From a virus, in the IMG/VR virus record IMGVR_UViG_3300015263_001568, positions 16,100 through 80,099 of that record: DNA of 64,000 nt. The stretch is one strand, 5' to 3'. The position numbers were made by a program, and so were the translations under genes. The notes below the pieces were generated by a model, which had not been told where the DNA came from, did no database searches, and saw only the letters and a program-made list of their open reading frames with translations. This document shows, one piece after another, positions 8,866 to 17,865 of this stretch. The stretch's first letter is position 1. The number at the start of each line of letters is the position of its first letter.

Positions 8866-11295
8866 TTAGCTTCGATCGTAGCGTGCTGCAATTTGTTGAT
8901 AGCGCGCAGGGATGCCGCCTCTATACAGCGTTGACTCATTATTTTCGCGAACAGCCCACCACACTTGGTCCCAAACGGGATCTGCCAAAACTTCAGGCCG
9001 ATGGCTTACGACGAACACCGAGCCGAACTTTTGGCGCAGCATGCCTAGGATGCTGATCAAGCCAGCCGTCCCCTGCGGGTCGAGGCTTCCAAATGGTTCG
9101 TCTACAATGAGCACGTTTGTCGATGACTCTGTGTAGCGCTCTTTAAGGTCTCGCATACCAAACAGCATTGCCAATCCACTTTTGTGCTGCTCGCCTCCAG
9201 ATAGCAAGCTGCTACGCGTGGCAATATTACCATCTCGGCGACGGAGTTGGAATTGTATCGCATCCATGCTCTCTGACAACTCCAAGTCCACCGTGCGTCG
9301 GGGCCAGAGCACACTACTATACACCGGTACAGTAGTCTCAGTCGCGTCCTGCAAGATGGCGCGAAATCGATCTTGCTTGAGACCTTGGCTGCCGAATGCT
9401 TTCTTGAGGGCCTCCAGGCAGCGCTTGTTGCGCAGGATGCCAGTACCCTTAGCCAACCCCTTACGGACTTGAGCAAGCCGTGCCTGGAGCGTCTCCGATG
9501 CGCTGAGGCGCTCTTCCAGGATGGCTATCTGCCGACTCAGGTCTTCGGTCTGCGCAGTAGCGGAGCTGACGATCTTCTCGGCTCTGGCTAGCTGCTCCGC
9601 AGTCTGCTCGCGATTGCCTTTGGGAAGATCATCCATCTGGTCAATCCGAGTGCGCACCCGAGCAATAGCCTTCGCTCGTCGGCGCAGAGCGTTCGCCTTT
9701 TTGTGCAACCCGGCGATCTGCTCTTCTGGAACCGTACCGCGTGCATCTATTTCTTGTATCTGAATCTCAAGATCGTGCTTTTGCTGCGAAATTTCTTTTT
9801 CAGCCACCAGTTCTTTTTCCCGCTTGGTGGCTGTACGGATATCGCGCTGCACCTCTACCGGTGTGCGGGTGGTATCGATGGACTTGAGCCGTGCAGCTAA
9901 CTGCTCATACTTTTCTGAAGTTTCTAGCGCCGACTTGGCAGCGAATATTTCCTTCTTGACTTTACGCAGCTGCTGTCGGGCACCGCGCAGCTTTTCCCGC
10001 AGTGCTTCTGGATCGCTTTTTGTGTCGAGAGGGCGGTGGCACGTTGGGCAAACGCTCTTGTCTAAATGGCGTACTGTTACCTCTATCTCACGCTCTAGCG
10101 CCCCTTCTTCACGCATATACGCTTCTACTTGCTTGCGCAGCGGCTCAACATTTTCAGGCGGCTTGTCGAGTCCGGCCAGCTCTTCCGTGATTTCGTATCG
10201 CTGCTCAGCCTGTGGTAGCTCGGTATTTTGTAGGTAGCGCAGCTGTGACTTTACTTCGCTCAAGTCGGTGTCGATGTCCGCTAAGGCACGTCCAGACAGC
10301 TTGGACAGCTGGCGCTCAAGAATGTCTCTTCGTTGCGCTGCTTCACGTTGACGTTGCGCTGTATGATATGCATCCGACGCATCGGTGGCTTGTTGGTCGA
10401 TGGATTCGACTTCGGCGTCATCGATATCCGACGGTTTGTCGTACCATTTCCCGAGGTCTGCATCGTCCCAGATCACTCTGACCTGCTCAATAAGTTGCTT
10501 GCGCTGGTCGAGCTGGTTCAAGCGATCTCGTAGCTCCCGTGATTCCTGTACAGCCGCGTTGGACTCTGTGCGCAGCTCTTTTAGCTGGCGCTTGCGCTTC
10601 TTGAGTCTGGAACGCATTTTGTCGACATCACCAATATCGCCAGCGCGCGCTTCGAGGCTACCCAACTCGCGTTCCAAAGCCTCGATGTCGACCAAGCTAG
10701 TGGCCACGGATTTTTCACGGTCTCGGAAAATGGCGTACATGTTGTCGAAGACATCAAGCCCAAACATCTCTGTCAGGCGTTTGTAGCGATCGCTTCGCTT
10801 ACCATGCAGTAGCACATGGCTTAGCTTCTGCGGCAGGTACACCAAGTTGAAAAAGCTTGTGTCATCCAGACCTAGGTGAGCCTCACGGATCCATTTATGC
10901 GGCGCACGCGCAGCTCTGCTCGGAATGATGTTTTGGCCTGTGGACGTGTCCACAACACGGATCGCATCACCGTGAAGCGTGTGCTTACGATATTGTCGAA
11001 TTTCAAACGGGCGGCCATCTACGCGGTATTTTAGCACCGCCTCGAAGTCTTTTCCCGCAAGGTCGTTGACAACGTCGTTCTTGGAAAATTCCTGGCCCGA
11101 GCCTCGACCTCCGTAGCCTACCTGGATACTGGAAAATATTTCCCACAGTGAGGTTTTTCCACAAGCCAGGAAGCCACCATCGTCTACGTTCAATCCGCGC
11201 ACCAACACCAACCCTTGACCATCCAACGGTAAGTCGCAGTGGCGGTAGACGTAGCCGTTTTTGAACGTCAGGTGATCGTACTGAATGTGCGGCAT
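8866..11295 (-). CDS. sbcC: SbcC/Rad50/T4 gp46-like recombination nuclease ATPase subunit
   Basis: ATPase partner of the SbcD-like nuclease at 13241; together such pairs process double-strand ends for recombination-dependent replication. The 809-residue protein has an N-terminal Walker A (GFLACGKTS, residues 41-49, with Cys in place of the usual small residue), long coiled coils (about 200-410 and 425-620) around a zinc hook (C416-P-T-C419), then an ABC signature (LLSGGEQ, about 710), Walker B (VLIVDEPFGSLD) and an H-loop (VVSHR). This is the normal Rad50 order. It is coupled as TAATG to the upstream Lys-rich protein. Confidence 0.92.
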   Translation of the reverse strand: MPHIQYDHLTFKNGYVYRHCDLPLDGQGLVLVRGLNVDDGGFLACGKTSLWEIFSSIQVGYGGRGSGQEFSKNDVVNDLAGKDFEAVLKYRVDGRPFEIRQYRKHTLHGDAIRVVDTSTGQNIIPSRAARAPHKWIREAHLGLDDTSFFNLVYLPQKLSHVLLHGKRSDRYKRLTEMFGLDVFDNMYAIFRDREKSVATSLVDIEALERELGSLEARAGDIGDVDKMRSRLKKRKRQLKELRTESNAAVQESRELRDRLNQLDQRKQLIEQVRVIWDDADLGKWYDKPSDIDDAEVESIDQQATDASDAYHTAQRQREAAQRRDILERQLSKLSGRALADIDTDLSEVKSQLRYLQNTELPQAEQRYEITEELAGLDKPPENVEPLRKQVEAYMREEGALEREIEVTVRHLDKSVCPTCHRPLDTKSDPEALREKLRGARQQLRKVKKEIFAAKSALETSEKYEQLAARLKSIDTTRTPVEVQRDIRTATKREKELVAEKEISQQKHDLEIQIQEIDARGTVPEEQIAGLHKKANALRRRAKAIARVRTRIDQMDDLPKGNREQTAEQLARAEKIVSSATAQTEDLSRQIAILEERLSASETLQARLAQVRKGLAKGTGILRNKRCLEALKKAFGSQGLKQDRFRAILQDATETTVPVYSSVLWPRRTVDLELSESMDAIQFQLRRRDGNIATRSSLLSGGEQHKSGLAMLFGMRDLKERYTESSTNVLIVDEPFGSLDPQGTAGLISILGMLRQKFGSVFVVSHRPEVLADPVWDQVWWAVRENNESTLYRGGIPARYQQIAARYDRS

Positions 11296-11819
11296 TATGG
11301 TGTGGGTTTCTTCGGCTTCTTCGGTTTAGTGGCGGTGCTCTTAGGCTTGCTAGTTTTCGTCTTCGTTGTCTTTGCTTTACTCGTCGGCTTTACGACAGAG
11401 GTACTTTCTGCTTTTGGTTTGCGCTTAGTGGTGCGCTTTACCGGCGGAGGCGGTTCTTCCACAGTAGGAACTTCTGGTGCAGTAGGAACTTCTGGGGCAG
11501 CTTCTATGACAACTGTAGTTTCTGGCTCGATGATGGGCGTATCGATCGGCTCGGGGATGACGTCTTCCAGCACTTCTGGTGGCAAAGGCGCCATTTTTGC
11601 TTGTGCCAGCTCCAACAAACGAATGAAGTCCCCCATCAATACAAGGCGCCGGCCACGGCCCACCAAACCAGACCGCAGATGCTGCTCCTGGTCTTCACGT
11701 AGCTGCATCACTACATAGACGTTGTTGACATCCTCTTCAATAGCAGCCGCCAGATCACGGGCGTTCCTGCTAGAGAGAAATGCAGCCAACGTCACATGTG
11801 GGTCAGATTTTTCAGACAT
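11295..11819 (-). CDS. Hypothetical protein with disordered Lys/Pro/Thr tail
   Basis: The ATG at 11819 is preferred over a GTG at 11828 because AGGTGG lies just upstream of it. Residues 1-75 form a probable helical domain; residues 80-174 are disordered, first Pro/Glu/Thr-rich, then Lys/Thr-rich. The basic tail resembles those on several other proteins of this phage and may bind DNA. It lies between the clamp loader and SbcC genes and is coupled to both. Function unknown. Confidence 0.5.
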   Translation of the reverse strand: MSEKSDPHVTLAAFLSSRNARDLAAAIEEDVNNVYVVMQLREDQEQHLRSGLVGRGRRLVLMGDFIRLLELAQAKMAPLPPEVLEDVIPEPIDTPIIEPETTVVIEAAPEVPTAPEVPTVEEPPPPVKRTTKRKPKAESTSVVKPTSKAKTTKTKTSKPKSTATKPKKPKKPTP

Positions 11820-11820
11820 C

Positions 11821-12042
11821 TTACCCACCTGTCAGTAGCGCAATGTACGGGACCAACTCAGCTGGAACAGGGTCTAGGGTTACGTTGGTGGATGGGTAAT
11901 CAGCGCAGTTAGTATTTGTGCAGACAGCTTTAGTCACCACAAAATGGAACACTGTGTTTTCAGGCTCCACATCTGTGCGGCGCACTTCACTTCCCGTGAC
12001 CATGAAATTGGTGTGGTTGCCGCAGACATTGCAAGTTGGCAT
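11821..12042 (-). CDS. Small zinc-ribbon protein
   Basis: This encodes 73 residues with two Cys pairs: C4-x2-C7 near the N-terminus and C-x4-C around residues 41-46 (CTNTNC). The spacing fits a single zinc ribbon. Three bases separate it from the clamp loader stop. Small zinc ribbons are frequent among phage replication genes, but the partner is unknown. Confidence 0.55.
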   Translation of the reverse strand: MPTCNVCGNHTNFMVTGSEVRRTDVEPENTVFHFVVTKAVCTNTNCADYPSTNVTLDPVPAELVPYIALLTGG

Positions 12043-12045
12043 TTC

Positions 12046-13236
12046 CTACTCTCCTTTACGCCGACGAGGTTTCTCTGACCAGGAAGACGTCACCGCAATG
12101 GCGCGCAACGTAGCCATATCGAGTAAGCCATGCTGGCTAGCGTACGATCGAGAGCGCTCTTGCACTCCGAGGAAAATGTCCAGCAGCTTGGCAATGTCTT
12201 GTATCTTCGCTACGTCGTGGTGCCCGTTTGGTAAACTAACACCTTTAAGATACCACGAATTTTGACTTATAGGAAGACGGCTTGGCTCCACCCAAGTGTA
12301 GAGAATTTGCTGAATGGTGGTGATCACACGGTTCAGAAAGAATACTAGGTCTACGGAGTCCGCCATGGCCTTTTGTACAGCAGCGAGCGTCTGCTCATAT
12401 CGACCTTGGAACAACCCATCTACATACTGCTGCACGATGACGTAGCTGGCATAAGACTCCGACTCCTCCAGCACCTTCGGCAGCAGCGTTTCTAGGTCGA
12501 CTTTTCCATCAGCAACTTCCACAGCGTTTCTGAGCTGCGATAGCAAGGTCAGCGCATCTCTTGGATGACCGGCTGAAATTTCCGCGATCTTCTTCAGCCC
12601 TGTCTTCAGCTCTGCTTTCTTGAGCCCACTAGTGTGCAGTTCTTCTGCTTTGGCCACCCGCGCGAGCAGGCGATAGCACTCTGGCACCGTGACTGGGTTT
12701 AGATGGTAGCGTTGGCAACGGCTCAGAATGGTGCGCGGCACCAATTCCGGATTGGTGGTGCACAGAATAAAGCGCGTTCTCGGTGGTGGTTCCTCAAATA
12801 TCTTGAGCGCTGCTTGAAACGCGTCTTTGGTGATCTGGTGAGCTTCATCGAAGATGTACACCCGAAAGCGGCCAAAGCGCGGGGCGTACGCGATGTGCTG
12901 TTTCAGATCGCGAATATCACCGATGCCGCGGTTCGAGGCTGCGTTGATTTCCACAACGTCTGGGTGCTCCCCTTCACCACGGATGGCTTTCAACATGATT
13001 TTGCAGCTTGGGCATTCACCACAAGGCTCTTCCGCTGACTTTCGGCACACCAGATAGCGAGCGATCAAACGCGAGAAGCTGGTCTTGCCGGAGGAGTATG
13101 GGCCACTGAACAGAATCGTTGGAGCGATCCGCCCAGACTTGAGCATGCCACGGATATTATCCACGACATGTTCTTGGCCGATGACTTCCTCTAGCGTGGT
13201 TGGTCGATACTTGTTTGCGAGGCTTTTCGATTCCAT
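12046..13236 (-). CDS. dnaX: DnaX-like sliding clamp loader ATPase subunit
   Basis: Opens the sliding clamp (probably the product at 44655) and loads it on primed DNA. The 396-residue protein matches bacterial gamma/tau: KYRPTTLEEVIGQ at the N-terminus, Walker A GPYSSGKT (K51), a four-Cys zinc module (C64, C72, C75, C78), DEAH (FDEAHQITKDAF) and the SRC motif (ILSRCQRY) with its arginine finger. The frame is open to 13275, but the ATG at 13236 gives the conserved start; GAGG lies 12 bases upstream. It begins just inside the end of the SbcD-like gene. No second loader subunit is visible, so it may work as a homo-oligomer or with host subunits. Confidence 0.9.
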   Translation of the reverse strand: MESKSLANKYRPTTLEEVIGQEHVVDNIRGMLKSGRIAPTILFSGPYSSGKTSFSRLIARYLVCRKSAEEPCGECPSCKIMLKAIRGEGEHPDVVEINAASNRGIGDIRDLKQHIAYAPRFGRFRVYIFDEAHQITKDAFQAALKIFEEPPPRTRFILCTTNPELVPRTILSRCQRYHLNPVTVPECYRLLARVAKAEELHTSGLKKAELKTGLKKIAEISAGHPRDALTLLSQLRNAVEVADGKVDLETLLPKVLEESESYASYVIVQQYVDGLFQGRYEQTLAAVQKAMADSVDLVFFLNRVITTIQQILYTWVEPSRLPISQNSWYLKGVSLPNGHHDVAKIQDIAKLLDIFLGVQERSRSYASQHGLLDMATLRAIAVTSSWSEKPRRRKGE

Positions 13237-13240
13237 TTGT

Positions 13241-14302
13241 CTAGTCATCCTCGTAGGGGTTGCTGAAGGAAACACCTAGTTCCTTTGCCGCCGCGTCGAC
13301 GAACTTGAACGCGTGTGGCAAATACTCCTCCGGCAGACCAGCTTGCAGCAGTGTGTTGTCCAACCCGTCGAAAATGCCATGCACTCGGCGCGCATTCTGT
13401 GGAAGCGCTCGCGCCGGCATCTCTTCTCCAGGTTCAACATTCATCGGTAAAGGCATGGTGGACGTGGGCATCGCGTGGAGCTTCACAAAAGCTTCAGCCG
13501 CGCTAGGCCACACGTCAGGAACTTCATGTAGTTCAATCAGCTTGGTAGAACGTATTGGGACGTATTTCGGATTCGTTGGATCGGCGGTATCGACGACCAA
13601 AACGCCTTTGTCGAGGTCTTCTCCAAATCTCGTTTGGTGCGGTGCGCCGCAGTACCACGCATTGGGCAAAATCGACTGCCGTTTATGGATGTCTCCAAGT
13701 GCCCAATAAGTAACGCCGTCGATCGGTTCCAAGTGCACTTGCGCATTCGACGTCACCATGAGCCCAGTATCCGTTTTGCTACCCACCACATTTTCATGCA
13801 GCACGACAATGATTGGCTCACGATGACGCTGCGCATACCGCACCATCGAGTGCACCATCAAGTAGACCTCTGCATCCTTCCACCCGTGACTGGGATCTCT
13901 AGCGGGAAACAGAAGCAGCTGACATCCATGCATCGACTTTATCAATGGCAAGCCGTCATGAATGAAATGCTTCCCCAAAATGTCGGTCATCCGGCTCAAG
14001 TAGCTAAGCGACGTATCCCCAATTTGACTTGAACGCACATCATGGTTCCCGCTGATCATCACGATGGGAACCGGCGACGACGCCAGCCAGTCCGTGAGGA
14101 CTTGTCGTTCTTGATGCAGGATGTCGCGGCGTTCCCAAATGTCACCAGCAACGATGGTAAAGTCGACGCGGTGCTTTCTAGCCGCCTTATGTATGCCCTC
14201 CAACGTCTGCACCATCCGACGCAAATACGCGGCCTGACTATGATCAGAGAACCGCCGCAGCGCATTGATGTGCAAATCGGACGTATGCAGAAACCTAGGC
14301 AT
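13241..14302 (-). CDS. sbcD: SbcD/Mre11/T4 gp47-like nuclease subunit
   Basis: Metal-dependent exo/endonuclease acting with the SbcC-like ATPase. The 353-residue protein carries the calcineurin-type phosphoesterase motifs in order: SDLHIN (residues 8-13), GDIWE, SGNHD, a His in VLHENV and GDIHKRQ. These supply the two-metal site. It lies in the same operon as its partner, with the clamp loader and two small genes between them, an order often seen in large phages. Upstream it abuts the HNH gene. Confidence 0.92.
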   Translation of the reverse strand: MPRFLHTSDLHINALRRFSDHSQAAYLRRMVQTLEGIHKAARKHRVDFTIVAGDIWERRDILHQERQVLTDWLASSPVPIVMISGNHDVRSSQIGDTSLSYLSRMTDILGKHFIHDGLPLIKSMHGCQLLLFPARDPSHGWKDAEVYLMVHSMVRYAQRHREPIIVVLHENVVGSKTDTGLMVTSNAQVHLEPIDGVTYWALGDIHKRQSILPNAWYCGAPHQTRFGEDLDKGVLVVDTADPTNPKYVPIRSTKLIELHEVPDVWPSAAEAFVKLHAMPTSTMPLPMNVEPGEEMPARALPQNARRVHGIFDGLDNTLLQAGLPEEYLPHAFKFVDAAAKELGVSFSNPYEDD

Positions 14303-14676
14303 CAGAGGTCGTGCGGCCGAGCCGTCTTGCGCGCATTCTCCTGCACGCGCTTTACAGCCTTCAGCATCATGCCATAGACTTCGTGGGCAAGAGCGCTGGT
14401 AAGCTTGGGATCGATGCGCACGTCGTGGTACTTGAAGTATTCCTTGATTTTAGAAGCGGTCAGGATCTTGACGCCCATCTCCTTAACGGCCTTCTGGTGC
14501 GCCTCCAACCGAGCGCGCTTGTCATTGCTCTGAGCCGACCCATCAGCACCCTTCTTGGACTTCTTTTTCTTCTTTGCCACAGGAGCATCACCCTCGGTCT
14601 TTGCCTTCTTCTTTTTCTTCTTCGCTGTGGTGGCGTCGCCGTCGGTGATGGTCTTCTTAGTCTTCTTTTTCTTCAT
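14302..14676 (-). other. Possible internal translation product: Lys-rich linker plus histone-fold-like domain
   Basis: In the HNH frame an ATG at 14674-14676 is preceded, eight bases upstream, by AAGGAG. Initiation there would give a 124-residue basic protein containing only the Lys-rich linker and histone-fold-like domain, with no nuclease. Most neighbouring genes have weaker ribosome sites than this internal one. Confidence 0.45.
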
Positions 14677-15219
14677 TGAGTCGGCTCCTTGTCCATGCCG
14701 TTTATGATGACATGGTATGCAGAGTGTGCGCATGTTAGCGAGGTCACATTGTCCTCCACCTTGATGCACAGGAATGATGTGGTCGGCATCCCAATAGCCC
14801 CGAGATTTTCGTGCCCCACGCGGTGCTCCCAAGATACGCTGCCAATGCATGGCATCGATAGTGCGCTCGGCAGACACAGTGTCGAGACCGCATTCTGCGC
14901 ATATACCACGGTCGCGAGAGTAGACTTGTCTGCGTAGATATCTCGGATCGCTACGGAGTTTGAACTCTTCCACACAATGGTCTGAGCAAAACGTGCGGCG
15001 CCCTTTCGGCACCTCGATTTTGCAGTAGCGGCAGAGGCTGCGGCCGTTCGCACCTTTGGGCAATAGCTGCGGGTAGCGAACACGTCCGCGGAACGCGCCA
15101 CTACGCATAGTGCCGTCTGCCTCAAAGTACATTTTCGTGTACTGTGCACGTAGTTGCTCAACCTCTGTGTCAGACAGCGCACTTAAAGGCCGACGGCGTC
15201 TTCGATGGCGTTTTCTCAT
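14302..15219 (-). CDS. HNH endonuclease fused to a histone-fold-like C-terminal domain
   Basis: This 305-residue frame has three parts. Residues 60-82 hold a CxxC...C-x3-HC zinc cluster. Residues 105-175 are an HNH nuclease: C107-x2-C110, then WDADHIIPVHQ (H147) and CIPCHHKRH. Residues 182-230 are a Lys-rich linker (KKKKKK blocks). Residues 235-305 form three predicted helices ending in ARKTARPHDL, very like the end of archaeal and eukaryotic histone folds (R-K-T-V-x-x-E-D-I), with a long central helix (DPKLTSALAHEVYGMMLKAV). A strong AAGGAG precedes the in-frame ATG at 14676, so the basic part could also be made alone. The histone-fold reading is inference from pattern. Confidence 0.75.
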   Translation of the reverse strand: MRKRHRRRRRPLSALSDTEVEQLRAQYTKMYFEADGTMRSGAFRGRVRYPQLLPKGANGRSLCRYCKIEVPKGRRTFCSDHCVEEFKLRSDPRYLRRQVYSRDRGICAECGLDTVSAERTIDAMHWQRILGAPRGARKSRGYWDADHIIPVHQGGGQCDLANMRTLCIPCHHKRHGQGADSMKKKKTKKTITDGDATTAKKKKKKAKTEGDAPVAKKKKKSKKGADGSAQSNDKRARLEAHQKAVKEMGVKILTASKIKEYFKYHDVRIDPKLTSALAHEVYGMMLKAVKRVQENARKTARPHDL

Positions 15220-15630
15220 CGGCTAGTATTTGCTGCGCATAGCGACCTGGAAACGTTACAGGATTTATCTTTCGCAACATGGTCAAAATCGCTTTGGATG
15301 GCTTTACCCAACCTAACGCCAGTGCTGACAGCGCAATTGTTTGCAGGTTCTCGTCATTCAGGCATTCACGAAGAATGATCTGCTGCTGCCGCATGTCGGA
15401 AACAAGCACGCCAAGATACACTTCCAAGGCTTGTCCACGCAGCAGAAAGTCCAGATTAGTATCTCGGATGAGGGCACGTATTTGGCGTCCGGTTCCTTTG
15501 TCATCCGAAATGATGGCGTCTTCTAGCTGCGCCAGTGCGCTTTATACTCTCGTGGTCGATCCTCCAAGAGCAAGTAGCGAACTTGTTCCAATACTGATTC
15601 CGGTGGTGATGTTGCATTAACTGGTAGCAT
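15170..15630 (-). CDS. Hypothetical protein, coding frame broken by a -1 shift
   Basis: An ATG at 15630 overlaps the upstream stop as TAATG, the usual junction here. It opens a frame reading MLPVNATSPPESVLEQV... but stops at 15523-15525 after 35 codons. A second frame, open from 15541 to 15170, continues with protein-like sequence (SALAQLEDAII... to the end) but has no ATG and only a TTG at 15427. Joining them needs a -1 shift between about 15541 and 15526; one extra A in the AAA at 15541-15543 would restore a 153-residue protein. It could be a sequencing error, a mutation or programmed frameshifting. The product is helical, of unknown function. Confidence 0.5.
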
Positions 15631-16598
15631 TAAGACCTATGCAAAATAGCTCCTACTGGAAGCTTGGTGCTCTTCCAGCCTCGGTGCTTTTGTAGTTCCT
15701 CAACGTAGACTACCGCGGCCCCCTGTAGGCCACCGAGCTGCTGGAGCACCGCAGCAGCACGATCACGCGATGGTCGTGCCCAGAATACCGTATTCGAGCC
15801 GTCGTAGAAACTCGTGACTTTTTCAATGGGCGAATGGTCGATTTGCATCGTGAGCAGCCGCCCATGTACATCGCCCAAGCGACTATCGATCAAGTCAAGC
15901 TGCTGGTAGAAAGCTGCTGCTTGACGCCGATCAAACGCCTCTTCTGGATGCCGAGGTTGCAGCAAGCCTGTACGTCGCCGGAGACCGGCTACAAGCTGTC
16001 GCCGTGCTTCCAGGTAGAAGGCCCATATGGTTGCCGACAAAGGCTTCCTATGGGCCTCTACAGGCGTCCAGGTAGCAAGCCAGACATCCTGCGCAGCGAC
16101 CGGCATCAGCCGACTCAGGGCAAACAAGCGCTGCCGTTCAACGCCCGTGCGCAGTGCATGAAAGAGGCCGAAGGCTAAACTATTGATATCATTGAAAACT
16201 TCAATGGACGAAGGCGGAAACCCAAGCCAAGGCGGACTGCCGTTACCGAGAAGGTCTACGCGCGTGCGAAATGCCTTCCAAAATGGCTCGACCACTTCTT
16301 CGACCGCACCTTTCGTGGTGAGCCACTTTGACACACTTTCTGCCCAACGAGTAGCCTTTGCCGCAGCGAGCACGAGGACGTTTCGCTGGGCATCCTGTAA
16401 ACGCTGTAGGAAGCTCTTGAGGTCACTCAAGGGTTTCGCTACCTGCCAGGTACCACTGGGGCCTTCCTTGGCGCCTCGTGGCGTCCAGGAGGCATCCCAA
16501 GACTGTGCTGCATGGATAGTGCAGTGTGGCCCGCCGTTGCGCTTGCCGTGGATGACGCACACAGTGTCCGCAAGGCTATTCGTCATCGTCATCGGCAT
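15630..16598 (-). CDS. Hypothetical protein between recombinase and broken gene
   Basis: This encodes 322 residues of unknown function, helical and rich in Trp, Arg and Ala after residue 50. The first 50 residues contain a C-V-I-H-G-K-R-N-G-G-P-H-C segment that could hold a metal. Three in-frame ATGs at 16598, 16592 and 16586 compete as start; all overlap the end of the recombinase gene by 11-23 bases. Its position suggests recombination or replication, without direct proof. Confidence 0.5.
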   Translation of the reverse strand: MPMTMTNSLADTVCVIHGKRNGGPHCTIHAAQSWDASWTPRGAKEGPSGTWQVAKPLSDLKSFLQRLQDAQRNVLVLAAAKATRWAESVSKWLTTKGAVEEVVEPFWKAFRTRVDLLGNGSPPWLGFPPSSIEVFNDINSLAFGLFHALRTGVERQRLFALSRLMPVAAQDVWLATWTPVEAHRKPLSATIWAFYLEARRQLVAGLRRRTGLLQPRHPEEAFDRRQAAAFYQQLDLIDSRLGDVHGRLLTMQIDHSPIEKVTSFYDGSNTVFWARPSRDRAAAVLQQLGGLQGAAVVYVEELQKHRGWKSTKLPVGAILHRS

Positions 16599-17865
16599 AA
16601 TAGCGGGACCGCGGAGCTGCGTCTGTCTTCGATTTGGTCTTCTTGGCTTTCTTTGATTTTTTGGTAACAGCTGTCGTTTCTATGACAATTGGAGTCTTCG
16701 TACGCGGCTTCTTGGTGGTAGCCGTCGCAACCACATCCTCTCCATAGTCCTTGTCGAAGTTGTACGTACGATTACCAGAAATCTCAAAAAAGCGGTCGTA
16801 GTTTTCAGGCTGCTGCAACATCAGAAAGAACTTCTGTCGATTGCGCGGACTGTAGCTCATCTTACGAAACGATGGCAGGTCCCACTTCTTGTTATCGAGG
16901 CCCTTGAGGTTGATCGAACGCCTTCCAGCCGCCGTCTTCAAAAATCCCAAGGCTGCCAAGAATTGCTGCGTGTCGTACGCCTTATCCACGCCATGGCCTG
17001 GGATGATCTGCAAATCAACGGTGAGCCAACTAGGAAAGCACTTGTTCTTTGTGGTGCGCACCGTCGCCGGAATAATTTGGACACCCATACTATCCCGGCT
17101 CTCTTTTCCAAGTGTCTTGTCACTGCGTCGACTTACGCGCAGCTTGTAGTCCGGATAAAATCGCAGCGCTTTTCCGCCAGTTTCTTGGTCAGGGGCACCA
17201 TAGGCACCAATGTTGCTCCGCACTTGATTTGTGCCGACCAACACGCCGCCTTTTTTGCGCAGGCGTACCTTAATTTGCTTCAGGTACTGACTATGCATCC
17301 TAGGCTCCGGTGTGATGCCACCACCCGTGCCTGTTTCCTCATCCACGTTTTCACTGCTCAATGCCGCAAAACTGTCGACAAAAAATGCGATAGTTGGAGG
17401 ACCCGACGTCACATCCGGCATCCGATTAAGCGTGCGCATGATGAGGCGATATGTGTCTTCTCCCGTGTCAGGCTGTGCGTAGTAAAAAGACGCGTACTTC
17501 TGCTTACCAACGCTTAGCTTGTGCTCAATCCGTAGTCCTTGCCGCTGCATGAACACAGGATCGGCACCAGTTTCTGGATCGAGGAACACTACAGGAATGC
17601 CTTGTAGCTGTGCCGACACGGCAATTTCTTGTAGTAAGGTAGATTTACCAACGTGTTCTCCGCCAAAGATGGTGCAGAACCGACCACGCTGAAGTCCGCC
17701 ACCGAAAATCAAATCCAGCGATAGGACACCTGTAGAAAGGCAGTCGAGGACACGCTGACCTTTCATCAGATTGATTGGGTCTAATCCATCAATGGAGGCA
17801 AACGCTTCGGCAACAGCCTGAGAAGGATGTACCAGGTTGTATTCGCGCTTTTTCTTTTTCGCCAT
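16576..17865 (-). CDS. uvsX: RecA/UvsX-like strand-exchange recombinase
   Basis: Forms filaments on ssDNA and catalyses strand invasion for recombination-dependent replication and repair. The 429-residue protein has Walker A GGEHVGKS (residues 68-75), a catalytic-Glu region (FLDPETGADP), Walker B (IAFFVDSFAAL), and the L2-type segment GTNQVRSNIGAYG followed by ETGGKALRFY, all in RecA order. A Lys-rich stretch and an acidic end (DDDDE) form a C-terminal tail like that of RecA. It lies beside the probable ssDNA-binding protein, as expected for functional partners. Confidence 0.92.
   Translation of the reverse strand: MAKKKKREYNLVHPSQAVAEAFASIDGLDPINLMKGQRVLDCLSTGVLSLDLIFGGGLQRGRFCTIFGGEHVGKSTLLQEIAVSAQLQGIPVVFLDPETGADPVFMQRQGLRIEHKLSVGKQKYASFYYAQPDTGEDTYRLIMRTLNRMPDVTSGPPTIAFFVDSFAALSSENVDEETGTGGGITPEPRMHSQYLKQIKVRLRKKGGVLVGTNQVRSNIGAYGAPDQETGGKALRFYPDYKLRVSRRSDKTLGKESRDSMGVQIIPATVRTTKNKCFPSWLTVDLQIIPGHGVDKAYDTQQFLAALGFLKTAAGRRSINLKGLDNKKWDLPSFRKMSYSPRNRQKFFLMLQQPENYDRFFEISGNRTYNFDKDYGEDVVATATTKKPRTKTPIVIETTAVTKKSKKAKKTKSKTDAAPRSRYYADDDDE

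Noticed and set aside
15279-15620. 113-residue plus-strand frame over the broken gene
   Set aside because: Ser/Arg/Pro-rich shadow of the minus-strand helical protein; it runs against the operon.
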